Shown here one piece after another: positions 1 through 11,268 of a DNA stretch of 64,000 nucleotides. The notes beneath the pieces were generated by a model. It worked only from the letters and a program-made list of their open reading frames with translations, searched no databases and had not been told where the DNA came from. The DNA comes from Myrica gale (lineage: Eukaryota > Streptophyta > Magnoliopsida > Fagales > Myricaceae): assembly GCA_963930655.1 (NCBI GenBank), contig OZ005610.1:20653001-20717000 (forward strand), written 5' to 3'. Position numbers and translations under genes: made by a program. Positions within the stretch are counted from its first letter, which is position 1; every line of letters starts with the position of its first letter.

Positions 1-260
1 AAATCAAGAAACCGAGAGCGAGAATGATCGGCTTTCGGGGTCGATTCGAGAGAGACACAAGGGTTACAGCGACATCGAAAGGGTCGAGCCACTGGAAACC
101 CGGCAGCGTCTTGAATCTCCCCCACCTGGCGACGACAACGGTCGGAAGGCGGACGCGCGGGAAGAAATAAACTGGGGATGGAAGCAAACGACGGAACTTG
201 CAAGTGCGAGAAAGAAATGGATGCTGAGGTATAAATACGAGCTCGTCTTTGCCTGCTGCG
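1..260. other. GC-richer block at the left edge, gene-edge or repeat fragment
   Basis: This block is clearly richer in G and C than the AT-rich DNA that follows. No convincing coding frame is visible. A TATAAATA string lies at 230-237. Read on the minus strand, it shares two short blocks, in the same order, with 12677-12704: ccgttgtcgtcgcc (near 130-145) and ggtttccagtgg (89-100). It may be the 5' end of a gene that runs off the window, or another copy of the repeat seen near 12.3-12.9 kb. Confidence 0.25.
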
Positions 261-1929
261 GTTTTCAGATTAATGTAAGTTATATTGGGTTAAAAATAAC
301 TTTAAACTTCAAAAAAAAATAATAAATAAAAAGAGGATAAATGACTATTAGGAAAAAGTGGTAATAATATGAGCTAAGTGTTGAATTTTTGTTTCCCGTG
401 TTCTCTTTCCTTCCGTTTTTTTTTTTTTAACTTTTTCCCAATTTTTTCTGAAGCCAGTTTCTCTTCATCATCTCCTTCTCTCATTTTGTGCCAAATGTTG
501 TAAATACGACCGTCTAAATGTAGTATGAATTTTTGAGAAATGGTTATATATTTTATTAAGGGTTGTATTGTATTGGACAGTATAAATTTTATAACGAAGT
601 TCACTCGTTATATCTATTTCTTTTTAAATTGTAGGTTGCATCGGACAAAATATTACATAGCATTCCATTCAGCCAGATATAATCCACCTCACACGGCCCA
701 CGGACTCTGTTTTGTGTTTGATAAGCATCCTGAGAGGGCTTAATTCAAGCATACATGGGATACGACTTCCAAGAATAAAATTTAGCAAAGACTCGTATTT
801 CTCTTTCTTTTGTTTCTGTCTTGGGAAGTCAACAGTTGTAATAGGAATGTTTAGTACAAGCATTAATATGTAAATACAATTATTTTAATTTTTTTATTAA
901 ATAAATTAATTTTAAAATATTTTTTAAATAAATTTATCTTTTTTAATTATAATAAATATAAAAAAAATCTTCTGACTCCTCCTCACATTTGTCAAAAATG
1001 ATTAATTTATTTTCTTTATTTTTTATAAAATGATTAATTTCTACTATGTAAAAGACATTTTAATTTCCACCATTGAGACAATTACAAAAGGCCGGTGCTT
1101 GTTAGTTTATTATTTATTTTAAATAATGAGAAAAAAACACTACTTTCTCTAATTTTTGTCTCTAATTCATGTTTGGTCTGGCTACGTATTGCACAAATAG
1201 TTTAAACAGAAGGTTTATTAAGGATTTATTTTTTCTTATTTAGGCAACAGTTTTTTATACGGAATTGCACTTTTAAAAAAAAATTATGAAATTTTAGAAT
1301 AAAAAATCTCAATTTTTCTAAATGTACACATTATTCTTTTTATGTTAAATGCACTACACTAGTATGCTTCCAATTCCAAGAATTCTCAAAATTAAATGAC
1401 AGCGATAATTTATAATATTTTTTAATCAAAAAATATATTTGTTTTTCGTTTCTTTTTCATTAAGAAATCTTCACAGTACTACCTACTTTAAGTTTACTCT
1501 TTGGCTATCGCGCCTGTGAGATTTTCTGTAATTTCTTGAATTATATAATAAAATTTGAAAAATGATAAGGAAAATTAAATACTTATCATCCTCAAATTAC
1601 TATGTCCTAATAGTTTAAACCCTTCATCTATAATTTCTATCGATTTAGACGGAAAATTATACTTATCAATTTGGAAAAAAAATTAGATAGTATTATAAGT
1701 CGATAAAATTTATTTATTTGATTAGACCAAAGGGGGAAAGAAAAAAGGTCCGTTTTTTCTACTTTATAAAGTTTGACGTACACCATGTGCAAGTGAAAAG
1801 CAAAGGTCATCGCTTAGGAAAAAAAAGAAAGGTCATCTTTTCTGGTAAAAAAAAAAGAGCAGACATAAAATTCGCTTTAGAAGAAAGAAGAAAGACAACA
1901 GTAAAGAAAAGCATAAAATAAATTAAATT
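261..1929. other. AT-rich intergenic sequence
   Basis: Long A/T homopolymer runs and short, unrelated open frames only. No splice-consistent exons, domain motifs or terminal repeats were recognised. Confidence 0.5.
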
Positions 1930-2640
1930 AAGAGTTGTATTGTATTGGAGGAACTCAAATTTTCTACACGTGCATGGATAGATAGAGCCTGCATTTTTGA
2001 TCATGCAATCCAGTATAGGTGGTGTACGAGTAAAGCAATTACTGGTGATCTAAGCCAAGAAAAAGAAGCAAAAAGAATGGGCCGCCTGCATATTTTTTAT
2101 ATCCACAAAATCCACAATATTATTGGAACACTTATTTTTCAGCCAACACTTCGCAGCAATAGTTTCAGATATGTGCATGCCACAAAGCAACAGATACTGA
2201 TACTGCTCTCCTTTGGGACAACAAGTAATGACACAAAAAAAAGGTTGATCTTGGTTTCTAATGTTACCAGGCTCGACAATGAGGCAGATGGGGGGAGCTC
2301 AACCACTAGTTTTATTTTTATTTTTTTGTTCTAACCAAAGTGTCAATGTTACTAAACGAATCATAGGGGCTTATCGAGCCAGTCACAGTTATACTCACAG
2401 AGGTGTCCAAATGCTGAGTAAGTGCAGCCCATTTTGCCAATTTGTGAGCCATGTGCTGCTGATTCCTTGAAGTCCAAGTGAGGGACCAGTTTGGGTGAGC
2501 CTCCTGGCTGTCTCGCATAGGTGGTCTTACAAGTCTTAGAAATCTATTCCACTCTTCCTGCAATTCTTCTCTGATAATCCTCTTTTGAAGGCATACCAAC
2601 AATCAAGTTGCGTCTGAAAAGATGTGTAAGAAGTTATAGA
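1930..2640. repeat. Fragment of the dispersed U-repeat with a LINE RNase H-like tail
   Basis: Part of this segment (about 2000-2245) matches, in reverse orientation, 13730-14000; both carry the strings catgcaatccagtataggtgg (or a close variant) and a cagatactgatactgctctcc-like stretch. On the minus strand 2602-2318 reads as a frame containing HPNWSLTWTSRNQQHMAHKL followed by AKWA. This resembles the C-terminal end of a plant RVT_3-type RNase H (W..R..N..AH.LAKWA). The same tail recurs after other U-repeat copies at 11870-12140 and 20160-20460. It is a pseudogene fragment without a complete gene. Confidence 0.45.
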
Positions 2641-2681
2641 ATGAAGGGAAGAATAAAAAAAAAACAAGAGATGAATCGAAG

Positions 2682-3490
2682 AGGAGGACGAGCCGAGCAG
2701 AGTTGCTGGAGAAATTTCTGTATATTCATTCTATATGAATAATGAATCTATATAGTGCAATATAACCGAAAAGGCAAAAAGAATAACAATGAAATGATGT
2801 TCCTAAAATGACCTCTAAGGCTCTATATACTTTACACATCACCAATATTGTAATAGATATTAGTCAGCCATTAGCTGTCGCACTGTGGTGGATCTTTAGG
2901 AACACTGGAATGTATATCTTCTATTACCATCTTGGAAGAGAGAATGGAGAAGGCAGCAGAGGAAAGTGCCTTAGTAAGAAGGACTGCAAGTTATGAGTGA
3001 AAGCGCACATGAAGAGGAAGAATGAAACCATCCTGAACTTTGTCGCGAACACCATGACAATCCAGCTCTATGCGCTTCGTTCGTTCGAGAAAAAATGGAT
3101 TGGAGGCAATATGAATGGCTGCCTGATTGTCATAGTAGAGTGTAATAGGGAGAGAAATGGGAATATGAAAGGCAGCAAAAATATGGCTCAGCCAAGTGAG
3201 CTCGCAACATGTACTGGCCATGGCCCTGTACTCTGCCTCAGCAGAGGAACAAGAAACCACGATCGAAGAGGAAGACGAGCAGAGCAGCGTTGCTGGAGAA
3301 ATTTCTATATATTCATTCTGTAGGAATAATGAATCTGTACAGTGTAATATAACCAAAAAGGCGAAAAGAATAACAATGAAATGATGTTCCTAAAATGCCC
3401 TCTATATACTTTACACATCACCAATATCGTCACAGAAATTAGTTAGCCATTAGCTGTCGCACTGTGGTAGATCTTTAGGCACACTGGAAT
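2682..3490 (-). mobile_element. Internally deleted Ty1/Copia LTR retrotransposon remnant
   Basis: Two direct repeats of about 225 bp, 2682-2908 and 3264-3490, are roughly 85-90% alike by eye; both contain aacaatgaaatgatgttcct and end near a gatctttagg string. I read these as LTRs. Between them, on the minus strand, is the C-terminal part of a Copia RNase H (motif SSAEAEYRAMASTCCELTWL, then YDNQAAIHIASNP). Almost all of gag-pol is missing, so the 5' LTR abuts the RNase H end. Exact LTR termini and a target duplication were not resolved. Confidence 0.7.
2991..3263 (-). pseudogene. Copia RNase H C-terminal fragment
   Basis: The open minus-strand frame carries the diagnostic Copia RNase H signature: SSAEAEYRA, where the E is a catalytic acidic residue, then an LP.TLYYDN.AAIHIASNP block containing the catalytic D, then an ERTK-H-like block. 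Here the last block reads ERTKRIELDCHGVRDK, so the usual HIE-D-HFVR is slightly degraded. The frame ends just before the 2682-2908 LTR, as expected for the 3' end of Copia pol. The upstream integrase, RT and gag are absent. Confidence 0.75.
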
Positions 3491-3915
3491 CTCCATTCCG
3501 TAACAATGTGAAAATGTTGTGCCGAAGAAAAAGATGGAACTTTTAAAGAGAGAACTAGTTGACCGTTTTGCGAAGATTACTGGCCCAAGTGGACTGCTTA
3601 ACGAATTGAACCCAGGGAATATAAACCATGTGAGAAGCAGAAAACAAGTATATTCCTTTATAGAGGCCCTAGTAGGATCTGAAAATTTTGGAAGCAAACA
3701 GTTAGCTCAAATGAAAAGTAGAATTACGTAAGGTAGCAACAGGATAGACCTCGTAAATATGAATGATTCACCAATACATCGAGCTAGTTTTTTCAGGAAG
3801 ATGGACCTTTGGGTACTTCATCTGGGTTCAGGCAGACAAGAGTGTTCTCAACACAAAGTAATAAATTTTCTCATTCAATTGTGGAGGGCATAAGAGGTGA
3901 GCATAGTGAGCTAGG
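3491..3915 (+). repeat. U-repeat copy 1, left part (GPSGLL exon)
   Basis: This is one copy of a gene-fragment family of unknown identity. A frame at 3519-3731 encodes MPKKKMELLKRELVDRFAKI then TGPSGLLNELNPG and a KQVYSFIEALVGSENFGSKQ stretch. The same protein block appears at 11607-11846 (-), 13225-13563 (+) and 19703-19885 (+). The copy continues to GAGCTAGG at 3908-3915, is interrupted by a hAT insertion, and resumes at 4713. Confidence 0.6.
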
Positions 3916-4712
3916 TAGGGGTGAAAACCGAGCCCTCGGTTCGGTTTTCAGCCCCAACCGAGACTGAATCGAAGGGTTCTGTTCTTGTAAACTCTCAACC
4001 GACAGCCGAACCGTCGGTTGGGAGAACCGGCCGGGCCGACCAGGTTCAGTGGTCGGCCCGGTTCGGTTGGTGTGAGAGAGAGAGAGGGGCCATGTGAGAT
4101 AGAGAGAGAGAGAGAGAGGGGGAGGACGACGTGGAAGCAGAGAGAAAGAGAGTACGTGGGAACAGTGGGGGGGAGAGACGACGAGCAGTGGGGGGATATA
4201 TGTCAACAAAGGCAGCTGGAAACGAAACATTGGATTCTGGTTCCACCTTTTGGCAAATGCCCGAAATACTCGCATTGGCTCAAAGCTCCAATGTCAGCAC
4301 ATGCAAAAAGCTCTGGCTCAAACCTAGATGCTTTCAGAAGCATAACGGAGGACCATTTGGTGTTCCCATGAAGAATCTTGATCAATGGAATTTTAAAGAG
4401 AACACTATCACTTCATTCGGCAGGCGCACCCATAGACCCCATAAAATAGAGGGCCTCCACAGTCCTTGCATCCATCTGATCAAACAATCAACACGTTAAC
4501 TTGAACCTTACGCTCAAGTTTGGGACTGTTGGCAGTAGGAGGGAGCAGTGGGAGGGAGGGACGATGAGCAGTGGGGGGAGGGAGATATGTAAAAAAAACT
4601 TAAATTGACTAAATTACCCTCGATTCGATTCGTACCCAAAACCGTGGGCCGAACTGACCCAGACGGTTTTACAAATTGGTGGGCCGACCGCCGAACCGGG
4701 CCATCAGCCCTA
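3916..4712. mobile_element. Non-autonomous hAT-type DNA transposon, 797 bp
   Basis: The element is flanked by a perfect 8-bp target duplication GAGCTAGG (3908-3915 and 4713-4720), the size expected for the hAT superfamily. Its ends are TAGGGGTGAAAACC and, inverted, TAGGGCTGATGGCC, giving a short imperfect terminal inverted repeat. A related U-repeat copy on the minus strand near 6190-6220 has the uninterrupted site (gtgagctaggcatgg), confirming the insertion. The interior has GC-rich cggttcgg repeats, an AG/GA microsatellite near 4070-4125 and about 300 bp of complex sequence (4200-4500). No transposase is encoded. Confidence 0.8.
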
Positions 4713-4925
4713 GAGCTAGGCATGGCAGAAAGGGTTTATGGTAAAATTTTTGATTCACAATCCATCCCTGTTTGTTTACCGCAGAGGAATTGTGGAGCTC
4801 CCAAACATATGGCGATCTCATAGGATAGGTTGGAGCTGAAGATGTCATCAACTCAAGCATTAGAGAATGCTAGCCCTTCGTCGACTAATGAGAATTCAAC
4901 AAACTTTGCCAACACCGTGAGCGGT
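4713..4925 (+). repeat. U-repeat copy 1, right part
   Basis: This resumes the sequence interrupted by the hAT element: a block with catggcagaaagggtttatgg, then ttcacaatccatccctg, then an exon-like piece corresponding to SSAQAFENASPSSDE in other copies, ending near gccaacaccgtgagcg. The same blocks occur inverted at 5965-6230 and, in part, at 22085-22222 and 24466-24600. Reading frames here are broken. Confidence 0.6.
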
Positions 4926-5560
4926 TAGTACACATTTGGGAATCTCGTCATGCTTTTGGGCTGATGGTTCTTTCACTGCGAAAAAGAAATAAATTATGTA
5001 ATCCGATAGCAAAAAAATTACAAAGAAATTGTACTATATATGTGACACAAGGGTAGTCAACATCGAGACTCAAAATCTATATTAATTCTAAGAATGATTT
5101 ACAAAGTGTTATTGCTCCAATTATTGCTTGTTAGACAGTAATATGAATCTAGTTTCCAACGCATTAAACATTTTGCGATTCAAAATTTTTTACTCCAAGG
5201 AGGTCAGAATTGCCGTTAGTTACGAGGGGTTACAATTTTTAGACCATTTTCCTATATTTTAGCCTTCTCCTTGGCTTTTCAAGATCTCTTTTCATTCTTT
5301 AAGGCTGAGTTTGTTTGGGCTGAAAATATTTTCATGCATAATATTTGAAAAAAAGTGTGTTTGGTTGGAGCAAAAAGCAGAGTCAAAGGGAAAATGAGGC
5401 GTATAAAGCGAAAAAAAAACCTGTTGAGAACAATCTTTATCCCAAAACCTGGTGTGTTCACATGTTGTTGGCCCTCGTCACACTGCAGCGCAGCTGCATT
5501 TCTTTTACTTCGTTTAAAGAACTTTTCTGCAATTGACGAGAACAGAGTCCTTTAGAGACA
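4926..5560. other. Repeat-derived spacer between inverted U-repeat copies
   Basis: AT-rich sequence. The stretch near 5400-5450 (gttgagaacaatctttatccc) resembles the reverse complement of part of the repeat at 14240-14290. The stretch near 5310-5400 resembles a degraded MITE (tttgtttgggctgaaaat). No gene recognised. Confidence 0.35.
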
Positions 5561-6960
5561 GACAATTAGCCAGAAATCTTGATGAACCAAAGTTCAACCA
5601 TTGAGAAGCAACACGCGCAGCAGCTGAATTAAAAACAAAAAGCATTCATGTAGCTATAAGGCCATCGCTACTGGTTAAACTACCACCAGTGTCTTGTTCT
5701 ACAAGAGTGTATTTCTGAAAATTCAAGTTCTCTTATACCCATGAGATAACGACCACGAGCTTTTTTGCCTCCTTTTCTACCTCTTCTCAGTTAGATTTTG
5801 TGAAAACGGAATAAATAACGCAGGAAGCATCTGAAGCAATTAAAGAAATTTTTTATGTTTTATGTTTCAATTAATCATTTTAACACCTATATCATCTAAA
5901 CAAATATGCCCAATGGTCAGGTGATCAATGTCTTAACAGAAGAAAATCTTCTCTGCACCTCAGCAAGAACACTCTAACGCTCACGGTGCTCGCAAAGTTT
6001 GCTGAATCCTCATCAGATGAAGGGCTAGCATTCTCAAACGCTTGAGCTGATGACCACAACTTCAGATCTACCAAAAACTCCTCCGAGATTGCCAAATGTT
6101 AGGGAGTTCCTCTATCCCGCTGCTTCCTGATGTCATGCTGCATGCGGTAAACAACAGGGATGGACTGTGAGTCAAAACTTTTACCATAAACCCTCTCTAC
6201 CATGCCTAGCTCACTATGCCCACCTCTTATGCCCTCCACAATTGAATGAGAAAATATACCTGGTCCCTCTTTGCAAGCTCCTCGGCAAATCATCTTCACA
6301 TCTTTTCAGACTTATCTTAATCGTTGGTATGCCTTCAAAAGAAGATGGAAAAACCTTTTTTTTGTCATCTCCTCCCAACGTCTCTTTGGATCTTTTTCTT
6401 CAAGAAATCCAAATGTATACATGGTTTTTCTGTTTTTAAAGGTGTCGGATGACGGGTAATGATTTCATTTGTCAAATTTCTTTGCATGTGTAATTAGATG
6501 TTAATTCTAATTGCATGTTAGGTTTGTGAAGTTGTAATTGAAGAAAGTTAGTTCTTTTAGATATCTTGGATACGTACAAGTTCTTTGTCTTCTTCAGAAA
6601 GCGGTTCATGCATCTGATCAAACAGCTTGCTCCATCTTTCTCTATGCGGGTCCACAGTTGCAGGACATGAAGTTTTCTTTTGATTACTTGGGAATTCTTC
6701 TCGTATCAAGAACGGCAGCTCTGTAGTAATTACAGTTCGATCTCTCTTCTTACTACGTTGCAGGGCTGTATTCTCAGATCGGCATCGTTATTGAACAAGA
6801 AAACAGCTCTGTGTCAAGAAGCTCGCATTATGATACACAGAGAAAACAGAGCCCTTGAATATCTTGACGAAGAAAGTCCAAGCATTGAGAAGCAACACGA
6901 GTGGCGCGCAGCTGAAAAAGAGGAATTAAAAAAAAAAAGCGTCCATGTAGTACGTAGTGT
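5561..6960 (-). repeat. U-repeat copy 2, inverted relative to copy 1
   Basis: On the minus strand, exon-like blocks occur in the same order as copy 5. Near 6890-6790 is a DFLRQDIQG block and near 6760 an LQRSKKRDRTVI block. Near 6640-6560 is VDPHRERWSKLFDQMHEPLS. At 6299-6099 is a frame with HSELGMVERVYGKSFDSQSI and RDRGTPEHLAISEE, followed by SSAQAFENASPSSDEDSANF. Codon-level similarity to the other copies indicates descent from a real spliced gene, but there are stops and missing exons. This copy and copy 1 form a large imperfect inverted repeat. Confidence 0.6.
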
Positions 6961-9180
6961 GAATATTAAAGGTTGATGAAAATTTTTAAGAATATTTAAT
7001 TGAATTTTTTTTAATAAAAAAATATTGAAATATGACGAAGTATGGAAAAATAAGATTTGATTAAATTATTTTTTTAAAAAAAAAGTTATTAAAGTTCTGG
7101 TAGAAGTTGTTACTGTTTGTGTTAGAAATTTTTGAGATTATGTTAGATTGGGAAATATTTTGTTTTCTAAATATTGACTAAAAATGGTGAAATTTTTCTT
7201 CCTAGCATAAATACATTCTAAACTATAATCTCAGATAGCGAGGAGGAGGATTAGTAGATAAGGTTTAGTTTGTAGCCTTTCTGTTTCTTTTTTATGTATT
7301 TGTAAAAACTTTAGGACTTTTTTTCACACGGTTGCTGAACTTAAATTTCATTACTTACTTCAACGATCGAGCCGTTTTAAGACTATCGAAATTATTTAGC
7401 AATTACCCCGTATGTATTGTGACTTTTAAAATGATTGCAAAGAACTTTCAAAACAAGATTGATACTTTTAAAATATAAGTCTTCGGCTAATAATTTTAAG
7501 GGCAAAATAGTCAATCCTAGTAGAAGATTAATTTGTGTCTTAATCCTCTTTTGTGTGGGAGCTATTACTATAAGTGAGCCTGAGTGATAAGTACAGGCAC
7601 GTGGCGTACACAAGCACGTGGGGTCAAGATATACAAGCAAATGCTTTTTGTTGTCTTTTTCTGTCAAAAATTTGCTAATAAGAAAATTTATATTCAAAAA
7701 TTATTCCTTACTTATAGTAATTCAAATGTTGCATATTCCATTTAAATCTATTATTTCATGTCATTGACTTTATTGCACCTAATTATTTATTTAAAAAGAA
7801 AAAAGGGGCTTATTTATCTCATGGTCGGCTAACTTATTGTAGATTCTTAGAAATTTTATCTTGTTGGCCATATGTCAAAAACACTTGTCCCCTAATTAAT
7901 TAGCTAGAATAAAGACAACAAAAATGAGATGTAGTGAAAGAGAACAAATAACTCACGACAAGTATTTTGCTGGGAGATAAGAGAATGAATGTCGTGAGAC
8001 AAGAGAGAGAAAAGAAAGAAGAAAGCAAAAGAGAGAAAAAGGAAGAGAAAATTCGTCCAAGAAAGGAAAGTAAGAGAAAAGAGAAAAAGAAGGAGAAAAA
8101 GAAGGGAAAAACTACCAAACATATAGAGGTAAGGGCTAGTTTTAAGCATATTTGGTTAGGAAAAATGTGAGATTGAATTTGTTTGGGTTGCTGTTAATGT
8201 GAAATTTTTGTTACACATGTTAGATTCAAGGAAAATATGTTCAACTTAGTTTTATCATGATACAAAGTGTAAATAATGGTTGCATGTGACAACTTATGTT
8301 TATGATGATTTTTACAAGCTCTGATATGAACTGAATGGAAAGTGATGGATTGTATGGTTGAAATTGCAGATCAAAGCAATAGAAATGAAGCCAAGAGGAC
8401 TTGAGATGAAGTTGTGATGTAAAATGTTCATGCATACGTTGTTTGATGATTTTGAAGGAAGTTATGGGGTTACATTTGATTTTTGTTGCTAGAATAAATA
8501 CAACAAAAATGAGATGTAGTGAAAGAGAATAAGAGAAATAGGGAAAATGAGGCTAGGTTAGAAGAAAAAAAGAGGAAAAATAGATGAATGACTGAGATTT
8601 AGTCTCTCATTTCTCCATTGAATTACAAGACTGCCATTAATGAATTCCACTTGCTCTGTCATGTATCCCAGAAGACTGCTCTTGTTGTCTGCTAATCCAG
8701 AAAATAATTAATGGTATTACCCTGTACAAAAATATTTAATTAGTTCATGGTATCATATGACGAAATTAAATTCATGAAATAATTACAATGCCTTATTCTT
8801 CTTTGTTTCGGTTTCCTTCTTTCTTTCTTTTTTTTTTCTTCATATTTTTTTGTCGTTTTTTTTTCTTCATCTTCTTTTTCGACAGTTGTTCAGCAGCTCT
8901 ACCACCTATCTGCTTCTCAAAATCTCACTCACCCAAGTGTCAAAAGCAATCCCGAGTATGTGCTCAAAATTGAACTGACCAAATTATCTAAGTGAAGTGT
9001 GCTAGAGTGAGATGCAAATATGTCATGCAAGTTCATTCTCAATTCAAAATCCTAATTCACATAAGGCATATTATAGGAGTCCAAACAATTAATATCAGTT
9101 GAATACTCACTCCTAACATGTTCCTATATCAAATGTCTTTCACAAACCTACTAAGAGTCATACAAAAGAGTGAATTGAGG
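6961..9180. other. AT-rich intergenic DNA with a purine-rich tract and a direct repeat
   Basis: No gene recognised. Noted structures: a nearly pure purine tract at about 7985-8110, a T/C-rich tract at 8795-8880, and a direct repeat of about 45 bp (agaataaagacaacaaaaat-type) at 7904-7950 and again at 8488-8535. The repeats may be the edges of a degraded short element. Confidence 0.45.
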
Positions 9181-9439
9181 AATGTTCGAATAAGCATAGT
9201 AATGTAAAATCAGTACAACATGTGAGTTTGATGGAACTCGCTCCCCCCAACTGAATGAAACATTGTCCTCAATGTGAAAGCATAAAGGGAAACATAAAAG
9301 ATGCGCACAGAGAAAAGCAAACTAATAGAAAAACAACAGAAAATCACAACCAACAAATGCAATAGAAAAAGAAAATAAAGATGCAAATACAAATAAATAA
9401 AACGAAAATAAAAAGAAATTAAGTAAAAGGGAAATGTCA

Positions 9440-9900
9440 AAGGACTCCCTAGGTCTCCACTAGCATTTTCAATAACAGTTAAACCAGATTTTTTAGGAGC
9501 TACCTGTGTTGGGCTTATTCATTTGTTGTCGGAGATAGGATAAATGATGCCCATAGCTAATAATTTCAGCACCTCTTTCTTCACCACCTCTTTCATGGTG
9601 GGATTTAATCTCCGTTGTGCATCACGAACTGGTCTCGCGTCTCCCTCTAGAAAAATGTTATGTGTACAAATTGAAGGGTCAATACCTTTGATTTCTGCAA
9701 TGGTCGAGCCTATCGCTCCCCGATGATTTCTCAATACTTGCAATAAATCGGCTTCCTGCTTCGAAGTAAGCTGAGAATAAATGACCACCGGAAATGTGTC
9801 TTCAGCTGGACCAAGAAAAACGTACTTCAAGTCCTCAAGTAGTGGCTTCATTCTCAAATGCATTCTTAAATGCATTCTCAAATGCATTCTTAGACTCTTT
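9440..9900 (-). pseudogene. Ty3/Gypsy polyprotein fragment (RT N-terminal region)
   Basis: The minus-strand frame reads LEDLKYVFLGPAEDTFPVVI, then RNHRGAIGSTIAEIKGIDPS, then AQRRLNPTMKEVVKKEVLKL and GIIYPISDNK. This is the linker and start of the reverse transcriptase of plant Gypsy elements. A stop codon replaces the expected W just after DNK, and the frame then resumes as ISPTQVAPKKSGLTVIENAS before similarity is lost near 9440. The catalytic RT core, integrase and LTRs are absent. Its N-terminal side is an in-frame 12-bp tandem repeat encoding MHLR units (about 9849-9887). Confidence 0.8.
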
Positions 9901-10114
9901 ATCTGAGAACTTCAAGGAAAACACATAACTAACAAAAAGAAAGAAAGAACTTTGTAGAAAAGGGTAAATCCAATTCGGTTGTCCCTCATTCACTCTCTAA
10001 TTCAAGTAGCCAAGAGTGTAATATTTATTTGGAACCGAAAGAGATAAAATGAGCGTTTCATCCGAAATCTCTTTCTCAGAGTGCTTCAACAAACATCGGC
10101 AAAGCATGGAATTC

Positions 10115-10870
10115 TTTTTTTTTAATCAAGAAACAGAGAACTGTATTTCATCACGGTGGATCAAAATACAGCAGCGGAGCTCTAACGGGGGAGCCAGACC
10201 CTCCAAGGAGGCGGCGACCCAACGAGCAAAGCCTAAAGAAAGGCATTAAAAAGTGCATCAGCACTAACCGATAACCAACCAAACAGACTACAACAAACAG
10301 CAACCGAAACAGACACAAAACCCCCAGCAAAAGCGGCAGAGTAGACAGGATGTACGGAGGAGGGACACCGGACCGGTGAACCGTCGGGCGTGGGACCTCC
10401 GAAATCCACCCAAGCAGGACCAAAACCGATAGACCATCGTCGAAGAGGGGGCGGAACGTGACCGGGGACAGGTCGCGGGAGGCGGAAGCCAGTGAAGCAA
10501 CCGAAAAGTGCAGCGCGTGAGATCCACGCGCACCGCGTGGATCCACACGCGCCGTCTCGAACACGCCGGAGACGCCTAGCTGCGTAGATCGGGGCCTGGT
10601 GAGGGCAGTCCAGGGGCGCGTGCTCGACGAAGCTTGACGGAAGCCACCGACGAAGCAATCTGCAGAAAAGAGCAAAATACCAACAAAAACCAACCGGCCA
10701 AACGAACCCTAGAAAAGGAGAGGGGAGAAGGAAGAGGGGAAGGGGAGAAAGGAAGAGGGAGCCTAAGCTCCCTCCCTCCCCACGGGAGGCGCTTGGTGCG
10801 GGAGATCAGAGAGAGTTTAGAGAGAGATAGAAGTTTAGAGAGAGGTTCTGAGACTTTAATTCACTCACCC
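10115..10870 (-). mobile_element. GC-rich non-LTR retroposon, probably LINE-derived or non-autonomous
   Basis: This block is much richer in GC than its surroundings. On the minus strand it begins with a pyrimidine-rich leader (ctctctctaaact repeats, near 10870-10800), as seen at the 5' ends of plant L1 elements. It ends with gttctctgtttcttgatt followed by an A run (T8 at 10116-10123 on the plus strand), a typical LINE 3' tail. The long open frames inside (for example 180 aa, 10693-10151) look compositional: they occur in overlapping frames and lack RT or endonuclease motifs. No clear target duplication was found. Confidence 0.5.
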
Positions 10871-11268
10871 GTATTATACTCCCTAGGAATTTCTTCTACA
10901 AGAAGAGCCTCGCTTCAATTTCTTCTACAATTTCTTCTAGTCGGGTGATTTTGCAAATGCAGACAACCCAAAATTTCAGTCGATCGGTAGATGTTATATT
11001 GGGAAAATACGAGTGGGTCGCGAGCTATTGTTTCAATTATGAAGAAAGAGGGTCATCATTTTTTACCATTAAATGCGGGTTGTCATTGTTTAACTTTTAG
11101 CAACCAATCACCTCGTTCCTAATGTATATATTGCAGCCAGAAACAACTACCAACTTAAATTTGCAGCAAAAAGTATTATTAGAAACGAATTTTCAGGATT
11201 CGTTGCAAAATGTTTACTAACTGGTTGGCAAAAAATTTGGTTGCAACAGAGCTTTTTTCTTGTAGTGC
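10871..11268. mobile_element. Probable CACTA (En/Spm) terminus
   Basis: The reverse complement of the sequence ending at about 11267 reads CACTACAAGAAAAAAGC, the classic CACTA-superfamily terminal motif. Immediately to its right, the sequence returns to U-repeat (ctgcttcacgatttcatgttg, compare 6118-6140). The matching opposite end was not found, so the left limit is uncertain and the element may be truncated. Confidence 0.5.

Noticed and set aside
7900..8149. F/S/L-rich minus-strand frames
   Set aside because: Translation of a purine-rich tract in reverse; compositional.
10151..10693. 180-codon minus-strand open frame
   Set aside because: Lies in a GC-rich retroposon with overlapping long frames on both strands and no recognisable domain; openness is compositional.
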